A stretch of DNA of 47,734 nt, from assembly GCA_035533075.1 (NCBI GenBank), contig DATLUO010000212.1, forward strand, positions 1-47,734, given 5' to 3'. Position 1 is the stretch's first letter. Each line of letters begins with the position of its first letter. The DNA comes from Pirellulales bacterium (GTDB taxonomy: Bacteria > Planctomycetota > Planctomycetia > Pirellulales > JAICIG01). The notes below the pieces were generated by a model. The model saw only the letters and a list, made by a program, of their open reading frames with translations, did no database searches and had not been told where the DNA came from. A program made the translations under genes and the position numbers. Shown one piece after another: positions 18,109 to 27,560 of this stretch.

Positions 18109-19416
18109 ATGTCTCAATCCACCGATCACCGTTCGTCCGACGAGCCGTTCAAGATCGTGCTGGCCGACCGCATGCACCGGTTGCCGCCGTATTTGTTTGG
18201 GCGGATCAACGCCATCCTCTACCAGAAACGCCGGGCAGGCGATGATGTGATCGACCTGGGCATGGGCAATCCCGCCGAGCCGCCGCAAGAAGTCGTGATC
18301 GAAAAACTCGTCGAGGCGGCCCGCGACCCGCGCAACCACGGCTACAGCCAGTCGATCGGCATTCTCAACCTGCGGCGCGAGGTGGCGGGCAAATATCTTC
18401 GCAAGTACGGCGTGCGGCTCGACCCCGAACGCGAAGTCGTGGTCTGCCTCGGCTCGAAGGAGGGCTTCAGCCACATGTGCCTGGCGCTGACGGGGCCGGG
18501 CGACACCGCCATCGTGCCAGCCCCGTATTTCCCGGTTCACGTGTACGCGGTGGCCTTGGCCTCCGGCAACGCCATCGCCCTGGAGGTGGCCGACAGCGAG
18601 CGGTTTCTGGCCAACATCGCGCACACCTGCGAGCGGCTCTATCCCAAGCCGAAGCTGCTGATCCTCAACTACCCGCACAATCCGTCGACCGTGACGGTCG
18701 AGCCGGAATTTTACGTCGAGGTGGTCAAGCTGGCGAAGCGGTACGGTTTCATGGTGATCAGCGATTTCGCCTACGCCGACGTGGCCTTCGAGGGCTATCA
18801 ACCGCCGAGCTTTCTGGCGGCGCCGGGGGCGGCGGAGGTGGGCGTCGAGTTCACCACCATGAGCAAGGGCTACAACATGGCCGGCTGGCGCGTCGGATTC
18901 TGCGCCGGCAACGCCGAGATGCTTAAGGCGCTGGGCACGATCAAGGCTTACTACGATTACGGCATGTTCCAGGCCATCCAGATTGCCGCCATCGTCGCCT
19001 TGCGGCAAACGGAGGCGGCCGTGGAAGACCAGGCGGCAATTTACCAGCGGCGGCGGAATGTGTTGTGCGAAGGCTTGCGGCGGATCGGTTGGGAAGTGAC
19101 GCCGCCGCGGGCCGGCATGTTTGTGTGGGCCAAAATCCCGGAAGTCTGGCAACGCCGCATGGACACCATGCAGTTTGCCATGAAATTGCTGGAAGAGGCC
19201 GACGTGGCGGCCAGCCCAGGCAGCGGCTTTGGGCCGGCGGGCGAAGGTTATTTGCGGATGGCACTGGTCGAAAACGAGAACCGCTTGCGGCAAGCCGTGC
19301 GGCAGATCGGCCGCTGCCTGGGGCAGGAACACAAAGCGGGACCCAGCCCCTCGGAAAACGGCGCGTCTGCCCGTGTCGAGCCGGTGCCCGGACGCGAGAG
19401 CAAAGTGGGCGGGTAA
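18109..19416 (+). CDS. alaC: AlaC-like PLP-dependent aminotransferase
   Basis: 435 residues from ATG 18109; a TTG 12 bases upstream is less likely. Fold-type I aminotransferase closely resembling glutamate-pyruvate aminotransferase Ala[14 protein letters not shown] at the start, [48 protein letters not shown] (Asn binding PLP), [13 protein letters not shown] (Asp and Tyr), and the Schiff-base Lys253 in [16 protein letters not shown]. The final ~30 residues are an extra polar tail not needed for the fold. It makes alanine from pyruvate and glutamate; some homologues are annotated as LL-diaminopimelate aminotransferase, so specificity needs a test. Confidence 0.88.
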   Translation: MSQSTDHRSSDEPFKIVLADRMHRLPPYLFGRINAILYQKRRAGDDVIDLGMGNPAEPPQEVVIEKLVEAARDPRNHGYSQSIGILNLRREVAGKYLRKYGVRLDPEREVVVCLGSKEGFSHMCLALTGPGDTAIVPAPYFPVHVYAVALASGNAIALEVADSERFLANIAHTCERLYPKPKLLILNYPHNPSTVTVEPEFYVEVVKLAKRYGFMVISDFAYADVAFEGYQPPSFLAAPGAAEVGVEFTTMSKGYNMAGWRVGFCAGNAEMLKALGTIKAYYDYGMFQAIQIAAIVALRQTEAAVEDQAAIYQRRRNVLCEGLRRIGWEVTPPRAGMFVWAKIPEVWQRRMDTMQFAMKLLEEADVAASPGSGFGPAGEGYLRMALVENENRLRQAVRQIGRCLGQEHKAGPSPSENGASARVEPVPGRESKVGG

Positions 19417-19494
19417 GAGCGTGAAATCTCCGGGCGATTACGATAGACTGAATAGTCCTGCCACGGATGCCCGCCTACTTGTAAGACGCCCCGG

Positions 19495-22017
19495 ATGCTC
19501 CGCATCGCCTTTGCTTGCACGGCCTTGATCTTCGCACCGTTGCCCTTTGGAGCCACGGCGAGCGAGGCTGCGTCTCCAGCCGCACAGCCGGTCCACTTTG
19601 GCCGACAGATTTTGCCGATTCTTTCCAACCACTGCTTCCAGTGCCACGGACCGGATGCCAAACAGCGGCAGGCCGATTTGCGGCTCGATGACGAGGCGAG
19701 CGCCAAACAGGTCCGCGAAGGCCACGCGGCCATCGTGCCGGGCAAGAGCGAAGCCAGCGAGCTTTATCGACGCATCGCCGTCGCCGATGCTGACGAGCGA
19801 ATGCCGCCGGCGGATTTCCAGCGGCCGTTGTCAGCCGAGCAGATCGCCTTATTGAAGCGGTGGATCGACGAAGGCGCGCCTTGGGGCGGCCACTGGGCCT
19901 TTGAGCGGTTGACGCGCCCCTCCATCCCGCAAGCAACCGCCGCCGCCGATCGCCTCCAAAATCCGATTGACGCGTTCGTGTTCGCCCGGCTGGCGCGCGA
20001 GCGACTCACGCCGTCGCCCGAAGCTCCGCGAACAACGCTCATTCGCCGGCTGTCGCTTGACCTGCTGGGCCTGCCGCCGACGCTCGCCGAGACGGATTCT
20101 TTCGTGAGCGATTCCGGCCCCGATGCCTACGAGCGGCTGGTTGATCGGCTGCTGGCTTCACCGGCCTTCGGCGAGCGAATGGCCTGGGAGTGGCTCGACG
20201 CCGCCCGGTATGCCGACTCGAACGGCTATCAAGGCGATGGCGAGCGGACGATGTATCCCTGGCGCGATTGGTCGGTGCAGGCGTTCAACTGCAACCTGCC
20301 CTACGACCAGTCTACCGTCTGGCAACTGGCCGGCGATCTGTTGCCCGACGCGACGCAGGAGCAGACGTTGGCCACCGGCTTCTGCCGCAACCATACGATC
20401 AACGGCGAAGGCGGTCGCATCCCCGAAGAGAACCGCGTCGATTACGTGATGGACATGACGGAAACCGTGGGCACGGTCTGGCTGGGACTGACGCTCAACT
20501 GCTGCCGCTGCCACGACCACAAATTCGATCCGCTCACGCAGCGTGATTACTATTCGCTGTTCGCCTTCTTCAATCAGACGCCCGTGGACGGCGGCGGCGG
20601 AAATCCACAAACGCCGCCCGTGATCGAGCTGCCGACCGAAGAGCAACAGTCGCGTCGGCCGCAACTTGCCGCGGCGGTCGAATCGGCAACTGGCGAGCTC
20701 GACGCCTTCGAGATCACCTTCTTTCCCAGGGGCGAGGGACAGACGGCGGACCAATCGGAAAAAGCGGCCGGTCTGCCGGACGCGATCAAGGCCGTTCTCA
20801 AGCTCCCTGCCCGGCAACGCAACCGCGGCCAATTCGAACAGCTCGAAAAGCACTGGGAAAAGGATGCCGCCGACTATGTCGCGCAGGTGCAAAAGGTGCG
20901 AGGGGCAATCGATGCCCGCGATGCGCTCAACCGCTCCATCGCCCGCGTGATGGTGATGGCCGATACGCCGCAGCCTCGGCAAACCTTCATCCTGGAAAAG
21001 GGGCTGTATGACAAGCCGCGCGGGTCGGTGACCGCCGCGGTGCCGACCAAACTGCCGCCGTTGCCGGCGGGCGTGCCGGTCAATCGGCTTGGCTTGGCCC
21101 GCTGGCTCGTCGCGCCCGACCACCCCCTCACGGCCAGGGTGACCGTGAACCGAATCTGGCAGCAGTTCTTTGGCGTCGGCCTGGTGAAAACGCCGGAAGA
21201 TTTCGGCGTGCAAGGCGAGCTGCCCCCGCACCCGGAGCTGCTCGATTGGCTGGCGGCGGAGTTTGTCGAGTCAGGCTGGGATGTCAAACGGCTTTGCCGG
21301 TTGATCGTCAGCAGCGCCGTCTATCGCCAATCGTCGGCCGTCTCGGCGGCACTGGCCGAGCGCGATCCGGCCAACCGCCTGCTGGCGCGGGGGCCGCGGT
21401 TTCGCATGCCCTCCTGGATGATCCGCGACCAGGCGCTCGCCGCGGCGGGATTGCTCGTCGGCCGCGTGGGCGGGCCGCCGGTCAATCCTTATCAGCCGGG
21501 CGACCTGTGGGCCGACATCACATTCGACCGCAAGCACTTTCAGCAGGACCACGGCGAGGCGCTCTACCGCCGCAGCCTCTATACTTTCTGGCGGCGGATT
21601 GTGGCGCCCAGCCTCTTCTTCGACAGCGCGTCGCGGCAGATTTGCACGGTGAAGCACCTGCGGACCAATTCGCCCTTGCACGCCCTGACGACGCTCAACG
21701 ACGTGACGTACATCGAGGCCGCCCGCGCGCTGGCCGAGCGGGTTTTGACAGCCGGGCCGGGCGACATCAACGAACGCGTGAGCAATATCTTTCGCCACGT
21801 GCTGGCCCGGCGTCCGACTGCCGAGGAACTCGGCGTGCTCACCGCCAGCGTCGAGCGGCTAACGCGCGAGTTCGCCGCCGATCCGTCGGCCGCGGCCGAG
21901 CTGCTGGCCGTGGGCGAATCGAAGCGGAACGAATCGCTCGACCCGATCGAACACGCCGCGTATACCGCGCTCGCCAGTGCGGTGCTCAATCTCGACGAAA
22001 CGCTAAACAAGGAGTGA
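19495..22017 (+). CDS. PSCyt1-DUF1549-DUF1553 cytochrome-type protein
   Basis: 840 residues from ATG 19495. Signal peptide (MLRIAFACTALIFAPLPFGATA), then PSCyt1 with haem motif CFQCH (about 47-51) and downstream Met-rich MPPADFQ. DUF1549 spans about 155-370 (LLASPAFGERMAWEWLDAAR; CCRCHDHKFDPL, a second CXXCH; LTQRDYYSLFAFFNQT), and DUF1553 about 540-800 (HPLTARVTVNRIWQQFFGVG; GVQGELPPHPELLDWLA; TLNDVTYIEAARALAERVL). These exported proteins are hallmarks of planctomycetes and usually sit before a DUF1501 gene; none is here. Function unproven, suspected redox partner in polysaccharide breakdown. Convergent with nadB, 11 bp apart. Confidence 0.9.
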   Translation: MLRIAFACTALIFAPLPFGATASEAASPAAQPVHFGRQILPILSNHCFQCHGPDAKQRQADLRLDDEASAKQVREGHAAIVPGKSEASELYRRIAVADADERMPPADFQRPLSAEQIALLKRWIDEGAPWGGHWAFERLTRPSIPQATAAADRLQNPIDAFVFARLARERLTPSPEAPRTTLIRRLSLDLLGLPPTLAETDSFVSDSGPDAYERLVDRLLASPAFGERMAWEWLDAARYADSNGYQGDGERTMYPWRDWSVQAFNCNLPYDQSTVWQLAGDLLPDATQEQTLATGFCRNHTINGEGGRIPEENRVDYVMDMTETVGTVWLGLTLNCCRCHDHKFDPLTQRDYYSLFAFFNQTPVDGGGGNPQTPPVIELPTEEQQSRRPQLAAAVESATGELDAFEITFFPRGEGQTADQSEKAAGLPDAIKAVLKLPARQRNRGQFEQLEKHWEKDAADYVAQVQKVRGAIDARDALNRSIARVMVMADTPQPRQTFILEKGLYDKPRGSVTAAVPTKLPPLPAGVPVNRLGLARWLVAPDHPLTARVTVNRIWQQFFGVGLVKTPEDFGVQGELPPHPELLDWLAAEFVESGWDVKRLCRLIVSSAVYRQSSAVSAALAERDPANRLLARGPRFRMPSWMIRDQALAAAGLLVGRVGGPPVNPYQPGDLWADITFDRKHFQQDHGEALYRRSLYTFWRRIVAPSLFFDSASRQICTVKHLRTNSPLHALTTLNDVTYIEAARALAERVLTAGPGDINERVSNIFRHVLARRPTAEELGVLTASVERLTREFAADPSAAAELLAVGESKRNESLDPIEHAAYTALASAVLNLDETLNKE

Positions 22018-22028
22018 CCGCCGGAACA

Positions 22029-23657
22029 TTAGCCCTTCACAAATGCCAGGTGCTTCCGCCAGTGGGCGTTGTCGAGAGAGGGAAAATCGGTGCGAAGATG
22101 GACGCCGCGGCTTTCCTGACGCATGGCGGCGGCGGCGATCATCATCCGGGCCACCCAAAGCATGTTCTGCAACTGCCAGCCCGCGGGATCGTCGAACTGG
22201 CGATTGAGCACGTAGCCGCACCAATGGCCCACCGTTTCTTCGGCCTCGCTCAGACCCGAGGCCTCGCGACGCACGCCCGCCGCCCGCCACATCAGGCTCT
22301 TCAGCGAGTTGCGGATGTCGTCCAGATCGAGCGTCTCCGGGGCGTCGTCCTGCAATGGATTCTCTAACGCCAACGCTCTAAAATCGTCGGGCATATCGAG
22401 CGCCAGACGCGAGGCAGCCTCGCCGGCGCGGGCGCCGTAGACAAGCCCTTCCAGCAGACTGTTCGAGGCCAGCCGGTTCGCGCCGTGCAGGCCGCTGGAG
22501 CTGACCTCTCCGGCGGCCCATAAGCCGGGCAGCGTCGTGCGGCCTTCGAGATCGACGGTCACGCCGCCGACCATATAATGCGCGCCCGGCCGGACCGGAA
22601 TCCAATCGCGCGTAATGTCGATGCCGAACTCCGCACAGGTGGCGGCGATGCCCGGAAAGCGGCCGCGGACGCGCCGCGGATCGAGGTGCGAAAGGTCGAG
22701 ATAGACGTTGGGGTGCCGCGTCTTTTCCATCTGCTTGACGATGGCTTGGCTCACCACATCGCGCGGGGCCAGCTCGGCGCGCGGATCGTAGTCGGGCATG
22801 AAACGATCGCCCCCGCGGTCGACCAGCCGGGCCCCTTCGCCGCGCATGGCCTCGGTGATCAGGCTGCGGCTGCTGCCGGCGATGTAGAGCACGGTGGGGT
22901 GAAACTGCATGAACTCCATGTCGCGCAGCTCGGCCCCGGCGCGAAAGGCCAGGGCATGGCCGTCGCCGGTGGCCACGGGCGGGTTGGTGGTTTCGCGATA
23001 GATTTGCCCCGCCCCGCCGGTGCAAAGCAGCGTCTGCTTGGCCCACACGAGCGTCTTGCCGTGCCGCGGATTCCAGACCAGCGCCCCGCGGCAAGCGCCC
23101 TCGTGCGTCAGCAGGTCGAGCGTGAACGTGTCTTGCCAGGTGGTCACGTGCTCGAGCGTTTGCACGCGGTCGATGACGGCCCGCATCACTTCGCGGCCGG
23201 TGGCGTCGCCCAGGGCGTGGACGATGCGGTCGTGGCTGTGCCCGCCTTCGCGGCCCAGGGCCAGCTCGCCCGATTCTTCGTCGAACCGCGCTCCCCAGGC
23301 AATCAGCTCGCGGATGCGATCGGGCGCCTCGCGCACCACGAACTCGACGACTTCCGGATCGCACAAGTCGCCGCCCGCGCGAAGCGTGTCGTCGATGTGG
23401 TTCTCGAAGCGGTCTTCCGGATCGAGCACGCCGGCGATGCCGCCCTGGGCATAGCTGCTGTTCGACTGCAACAGGCTCTCTTTGGTGACCACCAGCACGC
23501 GCAGCCGCGGATCGACGGCCAGCGCCGCCCGCAATCCCGCCAGCCCGCCGCCGACGATCAAGACGTCGGTAAAATGGTGCGGCATCCGCTTGGGATGGAA
23601 GGGAACCAGGTAACGCGGTTCATCGGCGCCGAAGCGGGTGGTGACGGTGGGATGCAT
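22029..23657 (-). CDS. nadB: L-aspartate oxidase (quinolinate pathway of NAD synthesis)
   Basis: 542 residues from ATG 23657. FAD-dependent oxidation of L-aspartate to iminoaspartate, first step of de novo NAD synthesis. Dinucleotide motif VLIVGGGLAGLRAAL (about 33-47), SSYAQGGIAGVL with the substrate-site residues, EGGHSHDRIVHALGDATGREV, RDVVSQAI, the active-site region PGAHYMVGGVTVDLEGRTTLPGLWAAGEV, and SSSGLHGANRLASNSLLEGLVYG, which are all diagnostic for NadB rather than SdhA. The C-terminal helical domain (about 430-540) is intact. nadA and nadC are not in the window. Confidence 0.93.
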   Translation of the reverse strand: MHPTVTTRFGADEPRYLVPFHPKRMPHHFTDVLIVGGGLAGLRAALAVDPRLRVLVVTKESLLQSNSSYAQGGIAGVLDPEDRFENHIDDTLRAGGDLCDPEVVEFVVREAPDRIRELIAWGARFDEESGELALGREGGHSHDRIVHALGDATGREVMRAVIDRVQTLEHVTTWQDTFTLDLLTHEGACRGALVWNPRHGKTLVWAKQTLLCTGGAGQIYRETTNPPVATGDGHALAFRAGAELRDMEFMQFHPTVLYIAGSSRSLITEAMRGEGARLVDRGGDRFMPDYDPRAELAPRDVVSQAIVKQMEKTRHPNVYLDLSHLDPRRVRGRFPGIAATCAEFGIDITRDWIPVRPGAHYMVGGVTVDLEGRTTLPGLWAAGEVSSSGLHGANRLASNSLLEGLVYGARAGEAASRLALDMPDDFRALALENPLQDDAPETLDLDDIRNSLKSLMWRAAGVRREASGLSEAEETVGHWCGYVLNRQFDDPAGWQLQNMLWVARMMIAAAAMRQESRGVHLRTDFPSLDNAHWRKHLAFVKG

Positions 23658-23674
23658 CGAGACGGTCGCCTATT

Positions 23675-24331
23675 CTACTTGATGGACCGCACCAGTTTTT
23701 CGGCGTCCTCTTCGGAAAAGTCGTCGGCCTTGAGCTGCGCGACGATCATGGCCGTTCCCTGCTTGCCCTGGAATGTCCCTTCCACCTGCACGTATTTTTG
23801 CTTGTTCTGCCGGTCTTCGGCTTTTTGGATTTGAAACGTCGCCGGTTCGCCGCGGATTTCCAGCTCGACGTCGCGCGTTTCGAGCACCCGCAGTTGTTTG
23901 GCCTGCCGTCCCTGCGCGTGCATCTGCACGTCCATTTGCTGCCTAAACTCAGTGATGTCGCCCATCGCCTTTCCCGCGCTCATCAGGAAGATGCCGCCGT
24001 CGCGTTTCGGCGCTTGGTAGGCGACCATCGTCATGAAAGCGTCGCCGCTGAACGGGTTGTTCATGGAGATTGCGACTTCGGGCTTGAAACCTTGGGGCAC
24101 GTCGAAATCGGCAATTTCACGGCTCTTTTGCGCCACCTCTGCGGGATCCTGAGTCGGTATGAAGGTCCTCTTGCCAAGCAGGTACATGGCTATTCCGCCG
24201 CCGCCGCAGCAAACGAACAGCATCAGCAGACAACCGACGCCCAAATACAGCCACACGCTCGTTCTGCTGGATGAGGGCGGCATGGGCGTACGATACGGAT
24301 CGGAGGCGTTCGGATCGCTCGACATGTTCAT
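23675..24331 (-). CDS. Single-pass membrane protein of unknown function
   Basis: 218 residues from ATG 24331 (MNMSSDPNASDPYRTPMPPSS; an ATG two codons on is equally possible). Cytoplasmic Pro/Ser-rich N-terminus, one helix (about 25-48, VWLYLGVGCLLMLFVCCGGGGIAMYLL), then a periplasmic beta-rich domain (PQGFKPEVAISMNNPF to the C-terminal ADDFSEEDAEKLVRSIK). Typical of small planctomycete hypotheticals. 17 bp upstream of the nadB start on the same strand, so possibly co-transcribed with nadB. Confidence 0.65.
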   Translation of the reverse strand: MNMSSDPNASDPYRTPMPPSSSRTSVWLYLGVGCLLMLFVCCGGGGIAMYLLGKRTFIPTQDPAEVAQKSREIADFDVPQGFKPEVAISMNNPFSGDAFMTMVAYQAPKRDGGIFLMSAGKAMGDITEFRQQMDVQMHAQGRQAKQLRVLETRDVELEIRGEPATFQIQKAEDRQNKQKYVQVEGTFQGKQGTAMIVAQLKADDFSEEDAEKLVRSIK

Positions 24332-24433
24332 GTTTCCAAAGGAATCCAAAAGTGCCGGAACTGCCCATTCGGGGCGAACGACCAGCGTGCAGCAAATTGT
24401 CGAATGCCCGACGCCGCGTGTCAATCGAGCGAA

Positions 24434-25699
24434 CTATCGCCGCGTGGGAACGGCCATCAGCACGTTGCTCACCCAGGGCGCGGCAATCGCGCCCCAGATG
24501 AAGAGCTGAACGCAGTTGAGCGATAGTCGAAACGCCGTTTCCGGAGCGATCAACAGCGGCAAGAAACCAAGTGTGCCGATGAGCGCCAGGCCGGCCGTGA
24601 ATAGCGCCATCAGCCGGCGGGGCTTGCCGGGCTGGCAACGGTAAATCGCCGAGATCGGTATGCACAACACGCCGAATACGACCGCGGCGAAATAGACTTC
24701 TTCCCGGCCGCTGGCCAGCGCCCAGCCGAGCATGCCGATGCCCGCTGCCAACGAGGCCCCCAGCCAGTTCGATGCCACCACCTGCTCGCGCGAAAGAGCC
24801 AGCCGCCCGAAGCGGTTCAACCGCAGCAACAGATTGAACAGCGGATCGGCAACCCAGGTCATCAGGGCGAAGACCACGTAGACGATGATCAGGGGCGTGA
24901 CCCAGGCCGACCATTCAGGGTTCGCCACCTCGAGATTTCTCAGGCCCCGCACGCCCAAGTAGCCGCCGATCACCACGCCCCATTGGAACCGCGGCGGCAG
25001 GCGGGCCATCCAGAAAAACCAGATCAGCATCCAACGATACACGCCGTGCCGGGCCTTCATCGCCTCGACGATGCCCCGCCGCGCCCACTCCAATTCCGGG
25101 TCGATGCGGAGCGCTTCGCGAAAGTGCTCCATCGCTTTTTGCGGCTGCCGTTGTTCGAGCAGGGTCCAGCCCTGGTTGGCGTGCGTCAGGGCCACATCGG
25201 GATTGCGCGCCAGCGCGGTGTCGATCGTGGCGCCTGCCTCCGCCCGGCGTCCGAGCTTCACCAGGCTCATGGCCCGCAGGTTGGTGCAGGCCACGTGCTC
25301 GGGATCGCAGGCCAGGCCCTCCGTCGCGGCGTCGAGCGCCTGGCGCCAGCGGCTTTGCGAAAAGTGGATGCGGGCCAGCAGGGCGAAGTAACTGGCATCG
25401 TCGGGATCGAGACGCAGGGCCTCGCTCGCCGCCGGCAGCGCCTCCTTGGGCCGGTTTCGGGCGTAAAGCACTTCGGCCAGGGCGTAGTGCGAAAACGACT
25501 GGTCGGGGCCCAAGTGGATCGCCAGCCGTGCCTCGTCCATCGCCTCCGCGTACTTCTTCAGCTCGCACAGGCAGAGCGCCAGTTGCGCATGCACGAGGGG
25601 ACTGTTCGGTTCGGCAGTCAGATGTTGCTGCAATTCGCCGATCGCGTCTTCATAGCGCGACCGCTCGATGAGCAATTGGGCCCGCGCGAAGTGACTCAT
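24434..25699 (-). CDS. TPR protein with polytopic membrane C-terminus
   Basis: 421 residues from ATG 25699, chosen because it overlaps the stop of the AAA+ gene (ATGA). Residues 1-205 hold about six TPR units (RYEDAIGELQQHLTAEPNS, KKYAEAMDEARLAIHLGPD, RPKEALPAASEALRLDPDD, SRWRQALDAATEGLACDPEH, QPQKAMEHFREALRIDPE). Residues about 220-420 contain five or so transmembrane helices. It may anchor and recruit clients for the coupled AAA+ ATPase (inference from overlap and shared TPRs). Confidence 0.75.
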   Translation of the reverse strand: MSHFARAQLLIERSRYEDAIGELQQHLTAEPNSPLVHAQLALCLCELKKYAEAMDEARLAIHLGPDQSFSHYALAEVLYARNRPKEALPAASEALRLDPDDASYFALLARIHFSQSRWRQALDAATEGLACDPEHVACTNLRAMSLVKLGRRAEAGATIDTALARNPDVALTHANQGWTLLEQRQPQKAMEHFREALRIDPELEWARRGIVEAMKARHGVYRWMLIWFFWMARLPPRFQWGVVIGGYLGVRGLRNLEVANPEWSAWVTPLIIVYVVFALMTWVADPLFNLLLRLNRFGRLALSREQVVASNWLGASLAAGIGMLGWALASGREEVYFAAVVFGVLCIPISAIYRCQPGKPRRLMALFTAGLALIGTLGFLPLLIAPETAFRLSLNCVQLFIWGAIAAPWVSNVLMAVPTRR

Positions 25700-27042
25700 C
25701 CGAGTTTCATGTGTTTGAGAATGTCGTCGTAGATGCCGCCCTGGTTCGAGTAGAGGGCGTAGTTGCGGGCGGTCGAAAACCACTCGCGGGCCGTCGGCTT
25801 GACGGCGCCGGCGGCGGCCAGCAGGTCGGCGGTGCCCAGCGGCTTGGGCACGCCCTCTTTCATCGCCAGCCGCAGCTTGCTTTCGATCGCCACGTCGACC
25901 AGCCCCTTCAGGTCGGCGCCGGAGAAATGGTCGGTCTTCTTGGCCACGTGGTTGAAGTCGATCTCGGCCACGGGCTTGCCGCGGCAAAGGATGCGCAGAA
26001 TCGCTGCCCGTGCCGTCAGATCGGGCGGCGGCACGAACAAGATGCGGTCGAAGCGGCCAGGCCGGCGGAATGCCGGATCGAGGTGCCAGGGAGCGTTTGT
26101 CGCCGCCAGAATCAGCACACCTTCGTTGGAGGTTTCGACTCCGTCGAGCTCGGCCAGAAACTGGTTGATGAGCTGCCGCCCCGCGCTGTGCTGCATGTCG
26201 GACCGGCGCGCCCCCAAGGCGTCGACTTCGTCGAAGAACAGCACGCAGGGCCGGTTGTTGCGGGCCTGCTCGAACAGCTCGTGCAGGTTCCGCTCGCTGG
26301 TGCCGATCCACATGTCGAGCACGTCGCTGATGCCGACGGCGATGAAGCCGGCTTTGATTTCGCCCGCCGTGGCGCGGGCCAGGTGCGTCTTGCCGCAGCC
26401 GGGCGGGCCATACATCAAAATGCCGCCGCCGATCGCTTTGCCGTAGGCCTGATAGATTTCCGGGTGTGTCAGCGGGTAGATGATTTTCAGGCGGATCTCT
26501 TCTTTGAGCGCGTCCATGCCGCCGACTTCGTTGAACGTGACCCTGGGCCGCTCGAGTTGCTGCGGCATGCCGCGGGGCACGTCGCCCCAGGCCTCGCGCA
26601 GCCGGCCATCGACCACGTCGGAATTGGACGAGTCTGCCCCCACGCCCAGCCGCGTGGCCAGCTCGACGTCGGCCACGGCCGCATCGGTCTCGACGGCCAG
26701 CTTGTACTGGGCCACCGCCCTTTCGACTTCGCCCGACCGCAGCAGCAGCCGGGCTTGGAGCAGATAACCCGCGGCGGGCGGGTTGCGGTCTTTGGCCAGG
26801 TCTTCGACGATCACCAGGGCCGCGCTGTCTTTGCCCTGTTGATAAAAGGCCCGTGCCAGGCCGAGCTTGAGCTGCACGTCGTGCGGCGCCATTGAGAGGG
26901 CCTTGCGATACTCGGTCTCTGACTCTTCGGCATGCCCGTGACTGAGCAACGTCTCGGCCAGATGCCGCCGCAAAGGCAGATTGTCGGGCGACAACCGCAG
27001 CGCCTCGCGCAGCGATTGCAGGGAATCATCACCGCGAGCCAT
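25696..27042 (-). CDS. AAA+ ATPase with N-terminal TPR domain
   Basis: 448 residues from ATG 27042. Residues 5-130 are TPR helices; residues about 165-400 are a classic AAA module of the Cdc48/spastin/FtsH type: Walker A GPPGCGKTH (about 210), Walker B VLFFDEVDALG (about 265), second region of homology AATNAPWHLDPAFRRPGRFDR with two arginine fingers, and sensor 2-like FSGADLKGLVD. Such ATPases unfold or remodel proteins. No protease domain is attached. The stop overlaps the start of the TPR-membrane gene by 4 nt, so the two are translationally coupled. Confidence 0.87.
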   Translation of the reverse strand: MARGDDSLQSLREALRLSPDNLPLRRHLAETLLSHGHAEESETEYRKALSMAPHDVQLKLGLARAFYQQGKDSAALVIVEDLAKDRNPPAAGYLLQARLLLRSGEVERAVAQYKLAVETDAAVADVELATRLGVGADSSNSDVVDGRLREAWGDVPRGMPQQLERPRVTFNEVGGMDALKEEIRLKIIYPLTHPEIYQAYGKAIGGGILMYGPPGCGKTHLARATAGEIKAGFIAVGISDVLDMWIGTSERNLHELFEQARNNRPCVLFFDEVDALGARRSDMQHSAGRQLINQFLAELDGVETSNEGVLILAATNAPWHLDPAFRRPGRFDRILFVPPPDLTARAAILRILCRGKPVAEIDFNHVAKKTDHFSGADLKGLVDVAIESKLRLAMKEGVPKPLGTADLLAAAGAVKPTAREWFSTARNYALYSNQGGIYDDILKHMKLG

Positions 27043-27272
27043 GAGTGTGCCCTGGAAGCTTGAGCCTGGAAATACGAGTGGTGTCGAGGAACGATCAATC
27101 GTAGGGCGGGTGGGTTTGCGCTGTCAAGGTTCGCGAGCGGGCCGAATGCGGTAGCGTGTTTTACTCTCTGCCGCTAGCATAGAGCGAAACTGTGGCGGCG
27201 AAGGGGTCAAGGGGGAACGGTTTGTAGCGGAGACCGTACATCAGCTCAATCGGGAGTGAAGGAAACAGGAAC

Positions 27273-27536
27273 ATGAATAAAGACGAAATCCTGGCCAAGG
27301 TGGCGGCCGGCGAGTTGCCGGTCGAAGAAGCGTCCAAGCTGCTGGCCGACAAAGAGCCGAAGCGCGGCCAGCTCTATTGCAAGGTGAGCGAGAAAGGCGC
27401 CGTCAGCGTGTACGGCCTGCAACGCATGCCGGTCACGTTATACGTCGAACAATGGGAACGGTTGCTGGACTTCGGCGACGAAATCCGCACGTTTCTCAAA
27501 GAGAACGACTCGCGGCTGAAGCGGAAAGAGCGATAG
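27273..27536 (+). CDS. Small protein with SHOCT-like N-terminus
   Basis: 87 residues from ATG 27273 with AGGAAC before it. N-terminus MNKDEILAKVAAGELPVEEASKLLADK resembles the short helical 'SHOCT/DUF2089-type' oligomerisation segment, followed by a beta-rich part (YCKVSEKGAVSVYGLQRMPVTLYVEQWERLL) and a Lys/Arg tail. No known function. 24 bp before the ATP-grasp gene, so it probably leads the operon. Confidence 0.65.
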   Translation: MNKDEILAKVAAGELPVEEASKLLADKEPKRGQLYCKVSEKGAVSVYGLQRMPVTLYVEQWERLLDFGDEIRTFLKENDSRLKRKER

Positions 27537-27560
27537 CGGCTATCGCCCAACGCCTCTTCA

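Noticed and set aside
17854-19332. Long minus-strand open frame (492 codons)
   Set aside because: Complement of alaC; composition is His/Arg/Ala-rich and no family matches.
20158-21231. Minus-strand open frame of 357 codons
   Set aside because: Lies wholly inside the DUF1549/DUF1553 gene on the other strand.
25700-26311. N-terminal extension of the TPR-membrane gene
   Set aside because: Reads Arg/Ala-rich shadow of the AAA+ gene; ATG 25699 overlaps the AAA+ stop.
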